Source of the DNA: an uncultured Burkholderiales bacterium
GTDB lineage: Bacteria > Pseudomonadota > Gammaproteobacteria > Burkholderiales > Burkholderiaceae_E
Length of the DNA: 55,820 bases
NCBI GenBank assembly: GCA_903903975.1
Contig: CAIVAS010000202.1
Coordinates: 1 to 55,820 of the forward strand
Reading direction: 5' to 3'
Shown here: positions 37,661 through 52,003 of the stretch, piece by piece
How positions within the stretch are numbered: position 1 is the stretch's first letter
How the letters are laid out: each line of letters begins with the position of its first letter
Made by a program: the position numbers and the translations under genes
Notes under the pieces: generated by a model
The model's database searches: none
Told to the model about the DNA's origin: nothing
The model's input: only the letters and a program-made list of their open reading frames with translations

Positions 37661-39112
37661 TCAACCGTGGCGCAGGGCCACCGTCTTGAGCCGGGTAAAG
37701 CCGTAGAGGGCTTCGAAGCCTTTTTCCCGGCCATGCCCGCTGTGGCGAACACCACCGAAGGGCAACTCGACGCCGCCGCCTGCACCGTAATTGTTGATGA
37801 AAACCTGTCCGGCTTCGAGTCGCCTTGCCATCCGGAACTGACGTGCTCCGTCGCGCGTCCAGACGCCGGCCACCAGACCGTAAGGTGTGCCGTTGGCCAA
37901 TGCGACCGCCTCGTCCTCATCGTCGAAGGCGGCAGCCGACAGCACAGGACCGAAGACCTCGTCTTGCCACAGCCGGCTTGCCGGCGGCACGTCGCGCAAC
38001 AGCACCGGTGCCTGGTAATAGCCCTTTGCCGGTGCCTCGTCGACCACTTCGCCCTGAGCCACGATCGGGATGCCATCGGCCTGGGCATCCGACAGGAAGT
38101 CCCAGACGCGCTGCTGCTGCTTGCGATTGACCAGCGGCCCCAAATCGAGATCGAGATCGGCGGGGCCGGCACGCAATTGTGAAAACCGCTGCGCAAGCCG
38201 CTCCAGAAGCGGCTCATAGATCGCGCGCTCGATCAGCACGCGGCTGCCTGCCGAACAGGTCTGCCCGGCGTTCTGGATGATCGCGCCGACCAGCATCGGC
38301 ATGGCGGCATCGAGATCGGCATCTGCAAAGACCAGTTGCGGCGATTTGCCGCCCAACTCAAGCGTCACCGGACAGTGGTGCGAGGCGCCGGCGATGGCGA
38401 CGCGCTTGCCTGTGTCGGGCGAGCCGGTGAACGAGATATGGTCGATGCCGGGATGTTCGGCCAGCGCCTGTCCGGCCTCGGCACCCAGTCCGGTGACGAT
38501 GTTCAGCGCACCGGCAGGAAAGCCGACCTCGGCGGCCAGCGCCGCGACCCGCAGCAATGACAGGCATCCGTCTTCGGCCGGTTTGACGACGCAGGCATTG
38601 CCTGCCGCGAGCGCCGCACCCACCGACCGTCCGAAGATCTGCATCGGATAGTTCCACGGAATGATGTGGCCGGTGACGCCGTGCGGCTCGCGGATCGTCA
38701 GAACCGTATAGCCCTCCTGGTAGGGAATTGTCTGGCCATGCAGTTTGTCGGCCGCGCCGCCATAGAACTCGAAATAGCGCGCCAGGGCGACCACATCGGC
38801 ACGCGCCTGCTTGAGCGGCTTGCCGGTGTCGGTCGACTCGATGCCTGCGAGCTCATCCTGATTGGCCAGAATCGCCTCGGCCCAGCGGGCCAGCAGACGG
38901 CCGCGCTCAAGCGCGCTCAGGCGACCCCACGGGCCGGCAAAGGCCTGGCGCGCTGTGGCAACGGCAGCATCGATGTCGGCGCGATTGCCGCGGGCGATCC
39001 GGGCAAAGATCTCCCCGCTTGACGGATTGAGCACCGGCAGGGTCTCGCCCGAGAGCGTGCTCACCCACTGGTTGCCGATGAAATGGGCGTTGTGCGTCAT
39101 CGATGGCAGCAT
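37661..39112 (-). CDS. NAD(P)-dependent aldehyde dehydrogenase
   Basis: Cytoplasmic aldehyde dehydrogenase of 483 residues, the normal length. I-P-W-N-Y-P near residue 151, F-T-G-S-P-D-T-G near 228, the catalytic Glu252 in L-E-L-G-G-K-S-P and the nucleophile Cys286 in G-Q-T-C-S-A-G-S are all in place. It resembles the betaine/gamma-aminobutyraldehyde branch, but specificity is not determined. AGGAG lies about 10 bases before the ATG at 39112; the ATG at 39100 is an alternative. It is transcribed away from ppa (39278) and is probably co-transcribed with the SDR downstream. Confidence 0.9.
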   Translation of the reverse strand: MLPSMTHNAHFIGNQWVSTLSGETLPVLNPSSGEIFARIARGNRADIDAAVATARQAFAGPWGRLSALERGRLLARWAEAILANQDELAGIESTDTGKPLKQARADVVALARYFEFYGGAADKLHGQTIPYQEGYTVLTIREPHGVTGHIIPWNYPMQIFGRSVGAALAAGNACVVKPAEDGCLSLLRVAALAAEVGFPAGALNIVTGLGAEAGQALAEHPGIDHISFTGSPDTGKRVAIAGASHHCPVTLELGGKSPQLVFADADLDAAMPMLVGAIIQNAGQTCSAGSRVLIERAIYEPLLERLAQRFSQLRAGPADLDLDLGPLVNRKQQQRVWDFLSDAQADGIPIVAQGEVVDEAPAKGYYQAPVLLRDVPPASRLWQDEVFGPVLSAAAFDDEDEAVALANGTPYGLVAGVWTRDGARQFRMARRLEAGQVFINNYGAGGGVELPFGGVRHSGHGREKGFEALYGFTRLKTVALRHG

Positions 39113-39277
39113 GAAGGGAGGTCTCCTGAGAAGAGGGATGTCGGGCGCGATGCCGACGATCTTTTGGCTTGCACCTACAATTATCAGCCAAGGCGCAGCA
39201 CGACCAGCCGGTCATGCATTGATGCGCTGATAAACTGCGTGCCGCGGGCTCCTCCCATCGCTCAGAGGCCAATTACT

Positions 39278-39826
39278 ATGAATCTTGATCGCGTCGACTC
39301 CGGTCGCGACATCCCCAATGACTTCAACGTCATCATCGAAATCCCGATGAATTCCGATCCGATCAAATACGAGGTCGACAAGGAGACTGGCGCGCTCTTC
39401 GTTGATCGCTTCATGATGACCGCGATGCACTACCCGTGTAACTACGGCTATGTGCCCCACACCATTGCCGCTGACGGTGATCCGATCGACATCCTGGTGG
39501 TGACGCCTTATCCGATCGGCATCGGTGCGGTGGTGCGCTGCCGTGCGGTCGGTCTGCTCAACATGGAAGACGACGGCGGCATCGACCCCAAGGTGCTGGC
39601 CGTGCCAATCGACAAGGTCCTGCCGCTCTACAAGCATTGGCGCAGCCATGCCGATCTGCAGCCCGAACGCCTGCTGCAGATCCAGCATTTCTTCGAGCAC
39701 TACAAGGATCTCGAACCCGGAAAGTGGGTCAAGGTCCTGGGGTGGGGCAGCGTTGACGAGGCAGCCGAGGTAATGCAGGCGTCGATCGAGCGCTTCAACT
39801 CTGCGAAGGAAAAGCCCCACTTTTAA
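39278..39826 (+). CDS. ppa: Inorganic pyrophosphatase
   Basis: Soluble family I pyrophosphatase of 182 residues that hydrolyses pyrophosphate to phosphate with Mg2+. E-I-P-M-N-S-D-P-I-K-Y-E, Y-P-C-N-Y-G-Y-V-P-H-T and the D-G-D-P-I-D-I-L-V metal-binding signature (about residues 66-74) are present. It is a short single-gene unit, divergent from the aldehyde dehydrogenase. Its end overlaps the convergent acyltransferase gene by 32 bases, with no terminator hairpin between. Confidence 0.97.
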   Translation: MNLDRVDSGRDIPNDFNVIIEIPMNSDPIKYEVDKETGALFVDRFMMTAMHYPCNYGYVPHTIAADGDPIDILVVTPYPIGIGAVVRCRAVGLLNMEDDGGIDPKVLAVPIDKVLPLYKHWRSHADLQPERLLQIQHFFEHYKDLEPGKWVKVLGWGSVDEAAEVMQASIERFNSAKEKPHF

Positions 39827-40928
39827 GGGGCGTGCGTTCGTTGAGTTCGTCGAGATAGGCATCGACACCGCCTGTCTCGCGCTCGAGGAATCGCTCGATT
39901 GCATCCGCAAAGGCCGGATGGGCCAGCCGATGGTAGGAGCAGGTCGGTACCGGCAGGAAACCGCGAGCCATCTTGTGTTCGCCTTGCGCGCCACCCTCGA
40001 AGCGCTTGATCCCGTTGGCAATCGCCCATTCGAGCGGCGCGTAATAGCTCGCCTCGAAATGCAGACAGGGCACATGTTCGAGTGCGCCCCAGTAGCGGCC
40101 ATAAATGGCATTGGCGTCGCGCATCAATAGCGCGGCAGCGATCGGTCGGCCATCCCGACTGGCGCGTGCCATCAGCAGCGCATCGGGCATGGTGCGGGCA
40201 AGTTCCAGGAAAAACGCCCGGTTCAGATACGGCGTTGAGTGGTGCTGGGCATAGGTGGTCCGGTAGCAGCGCGAAAAGAAGGCCCAGTCGGCCTCAGAGA
40301 TTGCCTGGCCTTCGAGCATCTCGACCACCACCCCGGCTTCGGCCACCTTGCGCCGCTCGGCGCGAATCTTCTTGCGCTTGGGCTGCGACAGGTCGCCTAG
40401 AAAGGCCTCGAAATCGGGCCAACCGGCGTTCATCCAGTGGAATTGGACACCCTGACGCCGCATCATTCCGGCCGCTTCGAGCGCGCTTGCATCGGCACTC
40501 TCAGGAAACAGCACATGCAGGCCGGACACGCCCAGCCGATCGGTTTCGGCGATCAGCGCCTCGACGAGCAGGGCTCGCGCCCGATCGTCGCGAGCCAGAA
40601 GCCGTGGTCCCGGTACCGGCGTGAAGGGCACGGCGACCAGTGCCTTGGGGTAGTAGGGCAGCCGATTGCGGTGATAGGCATCGGCCCATGCCCAATCGAA
40701 GACATACTCGCCATAGGAATGGTCCTTGAGATACATCGGCGCTGCCGCGACCAGGCGGCCTGCGGTGTCATTGATGCACACCACGTGCTGATGCCAGCCC
40801 GATTCGCCGCCGACGCAGCCGGTGTTCTGGAGCGCTGACAGAAACGCATGCCGGGTGAACGGCCCGGTGCCGGCGAGCTGATCCCACTGGACAGCGTCAA
40901 CCTGCGCAAGATCGGTGACGACACGCAT
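39795..40928 (-). CDS. FemAB-like/GNAT acyltransferase (COG3146, DUF482)
   Basis: Cytoplasmic protein of 377 residues in the family annotated as GNAT or 'peptidogalycan' proteins, with FemAB-like fold. H-V-L-F-P-E-S-A-D, F-L-G-D-L-S-Q-P-K-R-K-K-I-R-A-E-R and F-E-G-G-A-Q-G-E-H-K-M-A-R-G-F are the conserved landmarks. Its substrate is not established. The start at 40928 (M-R-V-V-T-D) is preferred over an ATG at 40970, which would overlap the divergent nadE start. The C-terminus overlaps ppa convergently by 32 bases. Confidence 0.85.
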   Translation of the reverse strand: MRVVTDLAQVDAVQWDQLAGTGPFTRHAFLSALQNTGCVGGESGWHQHVVCINDTAGRLVAAAPMYLKDHSYGEYVFDWAWADAYHRNRLPYYPKALVAVPFTPVPGPRLLARDDRARALLVEALIAETDRLGVSGLHVLFPESADASALEAAGMMRRQGVQFHWMNAGWPDFEAFLGDLSQPKRKKIRAERRKVAEAGVVVEMLEGQAISEADWAFFSRCYRTTYAQHHSTPYLNRAFFLELARTMPDALLMARASRDGRPIAAALLMRDANAIYGRYWGALEHVPCLHFEASYYAPLEWAIANGIKRFEGGAQGEHKMARGFLPVPTCSYHRLAHPAFADAIERFLERETGGVDAYLDELNERTPLKSGAFPSQS

Positions 40929-40968
40929 GCAATAATCGCCAGATCCTGATGCTCTTTCGGATTCGCTC

Positions 40969-43554
<2,586 letters not shown>

Positions 43555-43560
43555 GGCGGT

Positions 43561-44229
43561 TTATCGCTTTCGGGCTTTGGAGGCGGGCGGGCGCAGCAGG
43601 ACAATCAGTGCGCCACTGCCGCCATCGGCAGGGGCCGCCTGGCAAAAGGCCAGCACCTCATTGCGCTGGGCCAGCCACTTGAGCGCTTTGCCCTTGAGTA
43701 CCGGCTCCTTGTTGATCGATCCGAGCCCCTTGCCGTGGATCACGCGGATACAGCGCCGCTCCCGCTTCATGCAGTCGGCCAGATAGCCCACCAGCGCCTC
43801 ACGCGCTTCGTCGACCCGCAAGCCGTGCAAGTCGATCTGGCCCTGCAGCACCCAGTGGCCCCGTCGCAGTCGACGGACCACATCGGCACCCACGCCCGGC
43901 CTGCGAAACGACAGGTCGCCATCGGTGTCGAGCAGGCGATCGATATCGATCTCGTCGCTGATCGATTCGGCCAGCGCGCAAAGCTCGTCTTGCTCGAACT
44001 GACGGGCGACCGGCTCGAGCGCTGCCGGCGGCGGATCGACACGACCGGTGGGGGGCAGCGGCACGGCATCGCCGACGCTGTGGCGAAACAAATGCGCCTC
44101 GCGTTCGCGCTGTTCGCGCTCACGACGGGCCAGCGCCTCAGCGTGTGCCTGGCGCTGTGCCTCGTCCCGAAGCGCATCGCGAAACGCCGCGAGATCGGCG
44201 AGTCCGGACGCCAGACTTTGCTTTGGCAT
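43561..44229 (-). CDS. Smr domain protein
   Basis: Protein of 222 residues with an N-terminal charged, coiled-coil-prone region (Arg/Glu-rich, residues about 15-50) and a C-terminal Smr domain (about 125-220). The Smr hallmarks D-L-H-G-L-R-V-D-E-A and V-I-H-G-K-G-L-G-S are both present, together with the late G-G-S-G-A-L-I-V-L-L. Stand-alone Smr proteins can nick nucleic acids; some cleave mRNA on collided ribosomes. The start at 44229 (M-P-K-Q-S) is used because upstream in-frame sequence has no family similarity. It is 26 bases from trxB. Confidence 0.88.
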   Translation of the reverse strand: MPKQSLASGLADLAAFRDALRDEAQRQAHAEALARREREQREREAHLFRHSVGDAVPLPPTGRVDPPPAALEPVARQFEQDELCALAESISDEIDIDRLLDTDGDLSFRRPGVGADVVRRLRRGHWVLQGQIDLHGLRVDEAREALVGYLADCMKRERRCIRVIHGKGLGSINKEPVLKGKALKWLAQRNEVLAFCQAAPADGGSGALIVLLRPPASKARKR

Positions 44230-44255
44230 TGTCGGTCTGCGCGCCAGCGATCCGA

Positions 44256-45245
<990 letters not shown>

Positions 45246-45293
45246 TTAAAAAACAGTACGTTGGACACGTCACTTCAAGCATATCCTTGGATT

Positions 45294-45323
45294 TTGACTG
45301 AAGCTCGTGCAAAATCATACAAG
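45294..45323 (+). promoter_or_regulatory. Candidate sigma-70 promoter of the Crp-type regulator
   Basis: TTGACT (45294-45299, 5 of 6 consensus positions) is followed after 18 bases by TACAAG (45318-45323, 4 of 6). It lies 58 bases before the start of the regulator in an AT-rich divergent gap. Found by eye; no start site is known. Confidence 0.4.
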
Positions 45324-45380
45324 TTAGTGTCGTCGTAACCGTCGTCGAACCAATCTATTCAAGCACCAACCGGAGTCTCC

Positions 45381-46055
45381 ATGGCCCACGAAGACATCAA
45401 GGCGTTTCTCAAGCGCGTGCCCCTTTTTTCCAGCCTCGGGGAGCGTCAACTCGATGCTCTGGCTTCCGGGACAGTGCGGCGCACCTTTGCCAGAGGCCGT
45501 CTGATCGTCGCGGAAGGCGAGGCCTCGCAGTCGCTTTACATCCTGCTGTCAGGGCGCGCCAAGGTTCAGCGCTCCGATTCCGAGGGCAAGGAGGTGATCC
45601 TGGCGATCGTCGGCGCTGGTGAGTGCATCGGCGAGATGAGCCTGATTGATGACGCACCCCGGTCAGCGAGCGTCGTGACGCTGGAGTCCTGTGACTTCAT
45701 GGCGATCAACAAGGACACCTTCAAAGCGATCCTGTCCGAAAACCACGACATCGCCCTGAAGATCATGAAGGGCCTGGTCAAGCGCCTTCGCGAAGCCGAC
45801 AAGAAGATCGAGACCCTCGCGCTGCTCGATGTCTATGGGCGCGTGGCGCGCGTGCTGCTCGACTTCTCTGAAGAGGTCAACGGCGAACGGGTGGTGAAAT
45901 CGAAGTTGCCGCGCCAGGAAATCGCCAAGATGATCGGCGCCTCGCGCGAGATGGTGTCGCGGGTCATGAAGGTGCTCGAGGTCGACGGCTATATCGTTCC
46001 GACCGGCGAGGGTCGCTTGCTGCTGCGCGAAAAGCTCGGCAGTTATCTGCACTAG
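45381..46055 (+). CDS. Crp/Fnr-family transcription regulator
   Basis: DNA-binding regulator of 224 residues. The N-terminal cyclic-nucleotide-binding-type domain has G-E-C-I-G-E-M-S-L-I-D followed by A-P-R-S-A-S-V, the phosphate-binding-cassette pattern with Arg-Ser, so nucleotide binding is plausible. The C-terminal winged helix has R-Q-E-I-A-K-M-I-G-A-S-R-E-M-V-S-R as recognition helix (about residues 176-192). The four cysteines of an oxygen-sensing FNR are absent, so it is closer to CRP/CbpA-type factors. ftsK starts 7 bases downstream, an arrangement that may put cell division genes under the same promoter. Confidence 0.92.
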   Translation: MAHEDIKAFLKRVPLFSSLGERQLDALASGTVRRTFARGRLIVAEGEASQSLYILLSGRAKVQRSDSEGKEVILAIVGAGECIGEMSLIDDAPRSASVVTLESCDFMAINKDTFKAILSENHDIALKIMKGLVKRLREADKKIETLALLDVYGRVARVLLDFSEEVNGERVVKSKLPRQEIAKMIGASREMVSRVMKVLEVDGYIVPTGEGRLLLREKLGSYLH

Positions 46056-46062
46056 GCCCTGA

Positions 46063-48441
46063 GTGGCGCGAGCCTCCGCCATCGACGGCTTGCCTGTTCG
46101 AAGCGGGCCGGGCAGCCGGTCGCTGTTGCCTGAGCGGGCCCTGGTTCTGCTGCGTGAGGCCCGCTGGTTGGTGCTTTGCGCCACGGCGATGTTTCTGGTC
46201 CTGATCCTGATCAGCTATGACAAAGGCGATCCGGGCTGGTCGCATGCGGTCGCAGGCCGCGACGTCCACAATTTCGGTGGGCGCCTGGGCGCCTGGCTGG
46301 CCGACCTGCTCCTCTATCTCTTTGGCGCCTGCGCCTACCTGCTCGCGGTGTTCATGCTGATGCGGGTCATCTCGGGCTACCGCCACCTGCACGCCGCACG
46401 TCTTGTCGATCGTCGTCAGGCGCTTGACGAGACCCTCTTCGGATGGGATCGATGGCTGGGGTTTGCGCTCCTCTTTTTCGGATGCCTTGCGCTTGAGTCA
46501 TCCCGACTGGGCGGCTTGCCGATGCAGTTGCCGCTCGCGCCGGGCGGCGTCGTCGGCCACCTGATTGCCCAGCCCGCGCTCGTGCATCTGGGCGCGGCAG
46601 GCGGCACCCTCCTGATGCTGCTGGCAGCCTCGATCGGCTTTTCGCTGGCCACCGGCTTGTCATGGCTGACAATCTTTGAGAAGGTCGGTGCCGCGCTCGA
46701 AGGCGCAGTGTTTTTTGTGCTTAACCGTCGCGAGGCGCATCGTGACCGTCTCGCCGGCGAACTCGCGGCGACGGTTCGCACCGAGACGGTCGAGGTCAAG
46801 CGCAAGATTCTGGGCGATGACCCTGAGCCGGTGCGCATTGAGCGTCCGACGGTCGCGGTCGAACTCTCCGAGCGCGCCCAACGCGAGCGCCAGCAGCCGC
46901 TTTTTGCCGATCTGCCGGCAGATACCGAGTTGCCGCCGATCTCGTTGCTCGATCCGCCGGTGATCTCGCACGATACCGTCTCGCCCGAGACGCTCGAATT
47001 CACCTCGCGACTCATCGAGAAAAAACTCTCCGACTTTGGCGTGACCGCCAATGTCGTGGCGGCTTATCCCGGGCCGGTCATCACCCGCTACGAGATTGAG
47101 CCGGCCACCGGTATCAAGGGCTCGACCATCGTCAATCTGTCGAAGGATCTGGCCCGAGCCCTGTCGCTCACCTCCATCCGGGTGGTCGAGACCATTCCCG
47201 GCAAGAGCCTGATGGGCCTGGAGCTACCCAATCCCCGCCGGCAGGCGGTGCGGCTGTCGGAGATCCTCGGCTCGCAGGTCTATGCCGACTCCAGTTCACC
47301 GATCACGCTGGCGCTTGGCCACGATATCGCCGGGCGGCCGATGGTCGCCGATCTGGCCAAGATGCCCCACCTGCTGGTGGCCGGCACCACCGGTTCGGGC
47401 AAGTCGGTCGGCATCAACGCGATGCTGCTGTCGCTGCTCTACAAGTCCGAGCCCTCACAGGTCCGGCTGATCATGATCGACCCGAAGATGCTCGAGCTGA
47501 GCACCTATGAGGGCATTCCTCACCTGCTGGCGCCGGTGGTCACCGATATGCGCCAGGCCGGTCATGCGCTCAACTGGTGTGTGGGCGAGATGGAGCGTCG
47601 CTACCGCCTGATGAGCAAGCTTGGCGTGCGCAATCTGTCGGGCTACAACGCCAAAATCGCCGAGGCCGCCAAGCGCGGCGAAAACATTTCCAATCCCTTC
47701 TCGCTCACGCCCGATGCGCCCGAGCCCCTCGGCAATCTGCCGGTGATTGTGGTGGTTATCGACGAACTGGCCGACCTGATGATGGTGGTCGGCAAGAAGA
47801 TCGAGGAGCTGATCGCCCGACTCGCGCAAAAGGCGAGGGCGGCCGGCATCCACCTGATTCTGGCCACGCAGCGTCCATCGGTCGATGTCATCACCGGCCT
47901 GATCAAGGCCAACATTCCGACCCGCATCGCTTTCCAGGTTTCGTCCAAGATCGATTCGCGGACCATCCTTGATCAGATGGGTGCTGAAGCGCTGCTGGGG
48001 CAGGGCGACATGCTCTACATGCCGCCCGGCACCGGCCTGCCGGTTCGCGTGCATGGCGCCTATGTGGCCGACGAGGAGGTCCACCGGGTCGTGGCTCACT
48101 GGCGGGAGCGCGGCGGTGAGCCCGATTATGTCGAAGGCATGCTCGACGGCGCCCTCTCGGGCGAGTCCATCGATACCGGCAGCGCAGTCGGCTTCGGTGG
48201 TCTGCAGACGACGCTTCAGGAAGCCGGTGTTGACGGTGAGTCCGATGCGCTCTACGACCAGGCGGTTGCGGTCGTCCTTCAGCACAAGCGGGCCTCGATC
48301 TCGCTGGTGCAGCGGCATCTGCGCATCGGCTACAACCGTGCGGCCAGGCTGCTCGAGCAGATGGAGAAATCCGGTGTGGTGTCGACGATGGCCACCAACG
48401 GCAATCGCGACATCATCGTGCCGCGTCGCGAAGGCGATTGA
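46063..48441 (+). CDS. ftsK: DNA translocase FtsK
   Basis: Division-site DNA pump of 792 residues that clears and resolves chromosome termini. The N-terminal membrane domain has about four helices (residues 30-200), followed by a short linker rather than the long Pro/Gln linker of E. coli. The motor domain has Walker A G-T-T-G-S-G-K-S at about residue 441 and Walker [12 protein letters not shown] near 563. The C-terminal gamma winged helix (from Y-D-Q-A-V-A-V-V-L near 728) contains the [16 protein letters not shown]-reading motif. The start is GTG at 46063; lolA follows after 24 bases. Confidence 0.96.
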   Translation: MARASAIDGLPVRSGPGSRSLLPERALVLLREARWLVLCATAMFLVLILISYDKGDPGWSHAVAGRDVHNFGGRLGAWLADLLLYLFGACAYLLAVFMLMRVISGYRHLHAARLVDRRQALDETLFGWDRWLGFALLFFGCLALESSRLGGLPMQLPLAPGGVVGHLIAQPALVHLGAAGGTLLMLLAASIGFSLATGLSWLTIFEKVGAALEGAVFFVLNRREAHRDRLAGELAATVRTETVEVKRKILGDDPEPVRIERPTVAVELSERAQRERQQPLFADLPADTELPPISLLDPPVISHDTVSPETLEFTSRLIEKKLSDFGVTANVVAAYPGPVITRYEIEPATGIKGSTIVNLSKDLARALSLTSIRVVETIPGKSLMGLELPNPRRQAVRLSEILGSQVYADSSSPITLALGHDIAGRPMVADLAKMPHLLVAGTTGSGKSVGINAMLLSLLYKSEPSQVRLIMIDPKMLELSTYEGIPHLLAPVVTDMRQAGHALNWCVGEMERRYRLMSKLGVRNLSGYNAKIAEAAKRGENISNPFSLTPDAPEPLGNLPVIVVVIDELADLMMVVGKKIEELIARLAQKARAAGIHLILATQRPSVDVITGLIKANIPTRIAFQVSSKIDSRTILDQMGAEALLGQGDMLYMPPGTGLPVRVHGAYVADEEVHRVVAHWRERGGEPDYVEGMLDGALSGESIDTGSAVGFGGLQTTLQEAGVDGESDALYDQAVAVVLQHKRASISLVQRHLRIGYNRAARLLEQMEKSGVVSTMATNGNRDIIVPRREGD

Positions 48442-48465
48442 TCTGGCCGGGGTAACATCGGTCGG

Positions 48466-49182
48466 ATGAATCTGTCCAATATCCTCTCTGCCGCCCCCGC
48501 CGATGTCGCGGGCACTTGCATCGAATGCAAGACCTCACTCAGAACCACACGCCCGGCCTCACGCTGGGCTGCCCGCCTGACGGCTCTCTGCCTCATCGCC
48601 CTGGCGCAGTGTCCATCGCCTGCAGTGGCTTCGGCGATCGAGCAGCTTCGCAACTTCGCCACCTCCACCAGCTCTGCGCGCGGTGAGTTCTTGCAGCAGC
48701 AGGTGCGGACCAATGGGCGTACCGGCGAGGCCTCCAGCGGCACCTTCGCGTTTACCCGTCCGGGGCGCTTTCGCTGGGAGGTGCTCAAGCCCATCGAGCA
48801 GCTGATCGTCACCGACGGCGAGCGGGTCCATTTCTACGACAAGGACCTCAAGCAGGTGACCGTGCGCAAGGTCACCGATGCGGTCGGCGCAACCCCCGCG
48901 GCGATTCTGTTCGGCTCCAACGACCTCGAGACGAATTTCACGATCAAGGACCTTGGCGCAAGCGACGGCGTCGACTGGCTCGAGGCGGTGCCGAGAAGCA
49001 AGGAGTCGGGCTTTGACCGGATCCGGATCGGCTTTCGCACCGGTCTGCCGGTGGCGATGGAGGTGCTCGATTCCTTCGGCCAGACCACCCGTTTCGTCTT
49101 TCGCGCGATCGACCGCAATCCGAAGCTCGATGCCGCGCTGTTTCGCTTCACCGCGCCTGCCGGCGTCGACGTGGTTCAGTAG
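48466..49182 (+). CDS. lolA: Outer-membrane lipoprotein carrier LolA
   Basis: Periplasmic chaperone that shuttles lipoproteins from LolCDE to LolB. The frame codes for 238 residues; the mature part (from about residue 58) shows F-A-T-S-T-S-S-A-R-G-E-F-L-Q-Q, G-T-F-A-F-T-R-P-G-R-F-R-W-E and D-G-E-R-V-H-F-Y-D-K-D-L-K-Q-V-T, characteristic of LolA. The signal hydrophobic core is near residues 37-55, preceded by an unusually long ~36-residue N-region, so the true start may lie downstream at a non-ATG codon. It sits between ftsK and rarA as in other Burkholderiales. Confidence 0.94.
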   Translation: MNLSNILSAAPADVAGTCIECKTSLRTTRPASRWAARLTALCLIALAQCPSPAVASAIEQLRNFATSTSSARGEFLQQQVRTNGRTGEASSGTFAFTRPGRFRWEVLKPIEQLIVTDGERVHFYDKDLKQVTVRKVTDAVGATPAAILFGSNDLETNFTIKDLGASDGVDWLEAVPRSKESGFDRIRIGFRTGLPVAMEVLDSFGQTTRFVFRAIDRNPKLDAALFRFTAPAGVDVVQ

Positions 49183-49189
49183 CGTCGAG

Positions 49190-50503
49190 ATGCTCGCTGC
49201 CGACCTGTTCTCGCGAGACCCCACGCCACCGCTGGCTGAAGCCATGCGACCGAAGGTGCTCGATGAGGTGATCGGCCAGTCGGATCTGCTGGGTGACGGC
49301 AAGCCCCTGAAGCTCGCTTTTCAGTCGGGCAAGCCGCATTCGATGATCCTGTGGGGCCCACCCGGCGTCGGCAAGACCACCTTGGCAAGACTGACCGCCA
49401 ACGCCTTCGACTGCGAGTTCATCGCCCTGTCGGCGGTGTTTTCCGGCGTCAAGGACATCCGTGCCGCCATGGAGCAGGCGCAGCAGAACCTGTCGCAAGG
49501 CAAGCACACCATCCTGTTCGTCGACGAGATTCATCGCTTCAACAAGTCGCAGCAGGACGCCTTGCTGCCTTATGCCGAATCGGGCCTGGTGACTTTCATC
49601 GGTGCGACCACCGAAAACCCGTCCTTCGAAGTCAATTCAGCGCTGCTCTCGCGCGCGCAGGTTTATGTCCTGAAGTCGCTGACCGACGATGAGCTCAGGC
49701 AGCTCTTTAACCGGGCCAAGGCCAGGGTGATGAGCGATCTGACGTTTGAAGAGCCCGCCATCGAGACACTGGTGGCCTATGCCGATGGTGATGCAAGGCG
49801 CCTGCTGAATCTGCTCGAGCAATGCCTGACTGCAGCCGGTGCCGCGGGGGCCACGACGGTCGATGCCGAATTCATCCGAAACGCCTTGACCCTGAATGCA
49901 CGGCGTTTCGACAAAGGGGGCGATGACTTCTATGACCAGATCTCTGCCCTGCACAAGTCGGTGAGAGGGTCACACCCTGACGCGGCGCTCTATTGGCTGA
50001 CACGAATGCTCGATGGCGGGGCCGACCCCAAGTATCTGTCGCGTCGGATCATTCGAATGGCCTGGGAAGACATCGGCCTGGCGGACCCGCGCGCCATGCA
50101 GATCGCCAATGATGCCGCGCTCACCTACGAGCGCCTGGGTTCACCCGAAGGCGAGCTGGCTCTGGGGCAGGCGGTGATCTATCTGGCGATCGCCGCCAAG
50201 AGCAATGCCGGCTACACCGCGTTCAACAAGGCTCGTTCGTTTGTGAAGCAGGACAAGAGCCGTGAGGTGCCGGTCCATCTGCGCAATGCGCCGACAAAGC
50301 TGATGAAGGAGCTGGGTTACGGTCATGACTACCGTTATGCCCATGACGAGCCGGATGGCTATGCCGCAGGGGAGACTTATCTGCCCGATGGCATCCCCGA
50401 TCCGCACTGGTATCAGCCGGTGGCGCGCGGGCTTGAAGCCCGCATCGGCGAGAAGATGGACTATCTCAAGAGCCTCGACGACAAGGCAAGAAAGCCCAAG
50501 TAG
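49190..50503 (+). CDS. rarA: Replication-associated recombination protein A (MgsA/RarA)
   Basis: AAA+ ATPase of 437 residues of the RarA/Mgs1/WRNIP1 family, acting at stalled replication forks. M-R-P-K-V-L-D-E-V-I-G-Q begins the domain, Walker A is G-P-P-G-V-G-K-T-T near residue 57, Walker B is I-L-F-V-D-E-I-H-R-F-N near 107, and sensor 1 is G-A-T-T-E-N-P-S-F. The C-terminal tetramerisation region includes F-Y-D-Q-I-S-A-L-H-K-S-V-R-G-S. The ATG at 49190 lies 7 bases after lolA. It is followed by serS after 104 bases. Confidence 0.95.
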   Translation: MLAADLFSRDPTPPLAEAMRPKVLDEVIGQSDLLGDGKPLKLAFQSGKPHSMILWGPPGVGKTTLARLTANAFDCEFIALSAVFSGVKDIRAAMEQAQQNLSQGKHTILFVDEIHRFNKSQQDALLPYAESGLVTFIGATTENPSFEVNSALLSRAQVYVLKSLTDDELRQLFNRAKARVMSDLTFEEPAIETLVAYADGDARRLLNLLEQCLTAAGAAGATTVDAEFIRNALTLNARRFDKGGDDFYDQISALHKSVRGSHPDAALYWLTRMLDGGADPKYLSRRIIRMAWEDIGLADPRAMQIANDAALTYERLGSPEGELALGQAVIYLAIAAKSNAGYTAFNKARSFVKQDKSREVPVHLRNAPTKLMKELGYGHDYRYAHDEPDGYAAGETYLPDGIPDPHWYQPVARGLEARIGEKMDYLKSLDDKARKPK

Positions 50504-50598
50504 CTCAGTGTCATTCTCTCAGTGCCGTTCTCGGCGCTGCGCTGGGCGATCAATCCGAGTTGCCGTGCCCGCGGATGGTTGCGGCTCACCGACGTTAG

Positions 50599-51921
<1,323 letters not shown>

Positions 51922-51941
51922 CGCAGGACGCCGCTGCAATG

Positions 51942-51971
51942 AAAAAGGGCCGGATTTCACCGGCCCTTTTT
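51942..51971 (+). terminator. Rho-independent terminator after serS
   Basis: AAAAAGGGCCGG pairs with CCGGCCCTTTTT around the loop ATTTCA; the stem continues into a T5 tract. The symmetric A and T tracts mean it could also stop transcription coming from the minus-strand metalloprotease gene. Confidence 0.92.
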
Positions 51972-52003
51972 GCATCGAGAGCGAGAGGCTCAAGTACGAA
52001 GAA

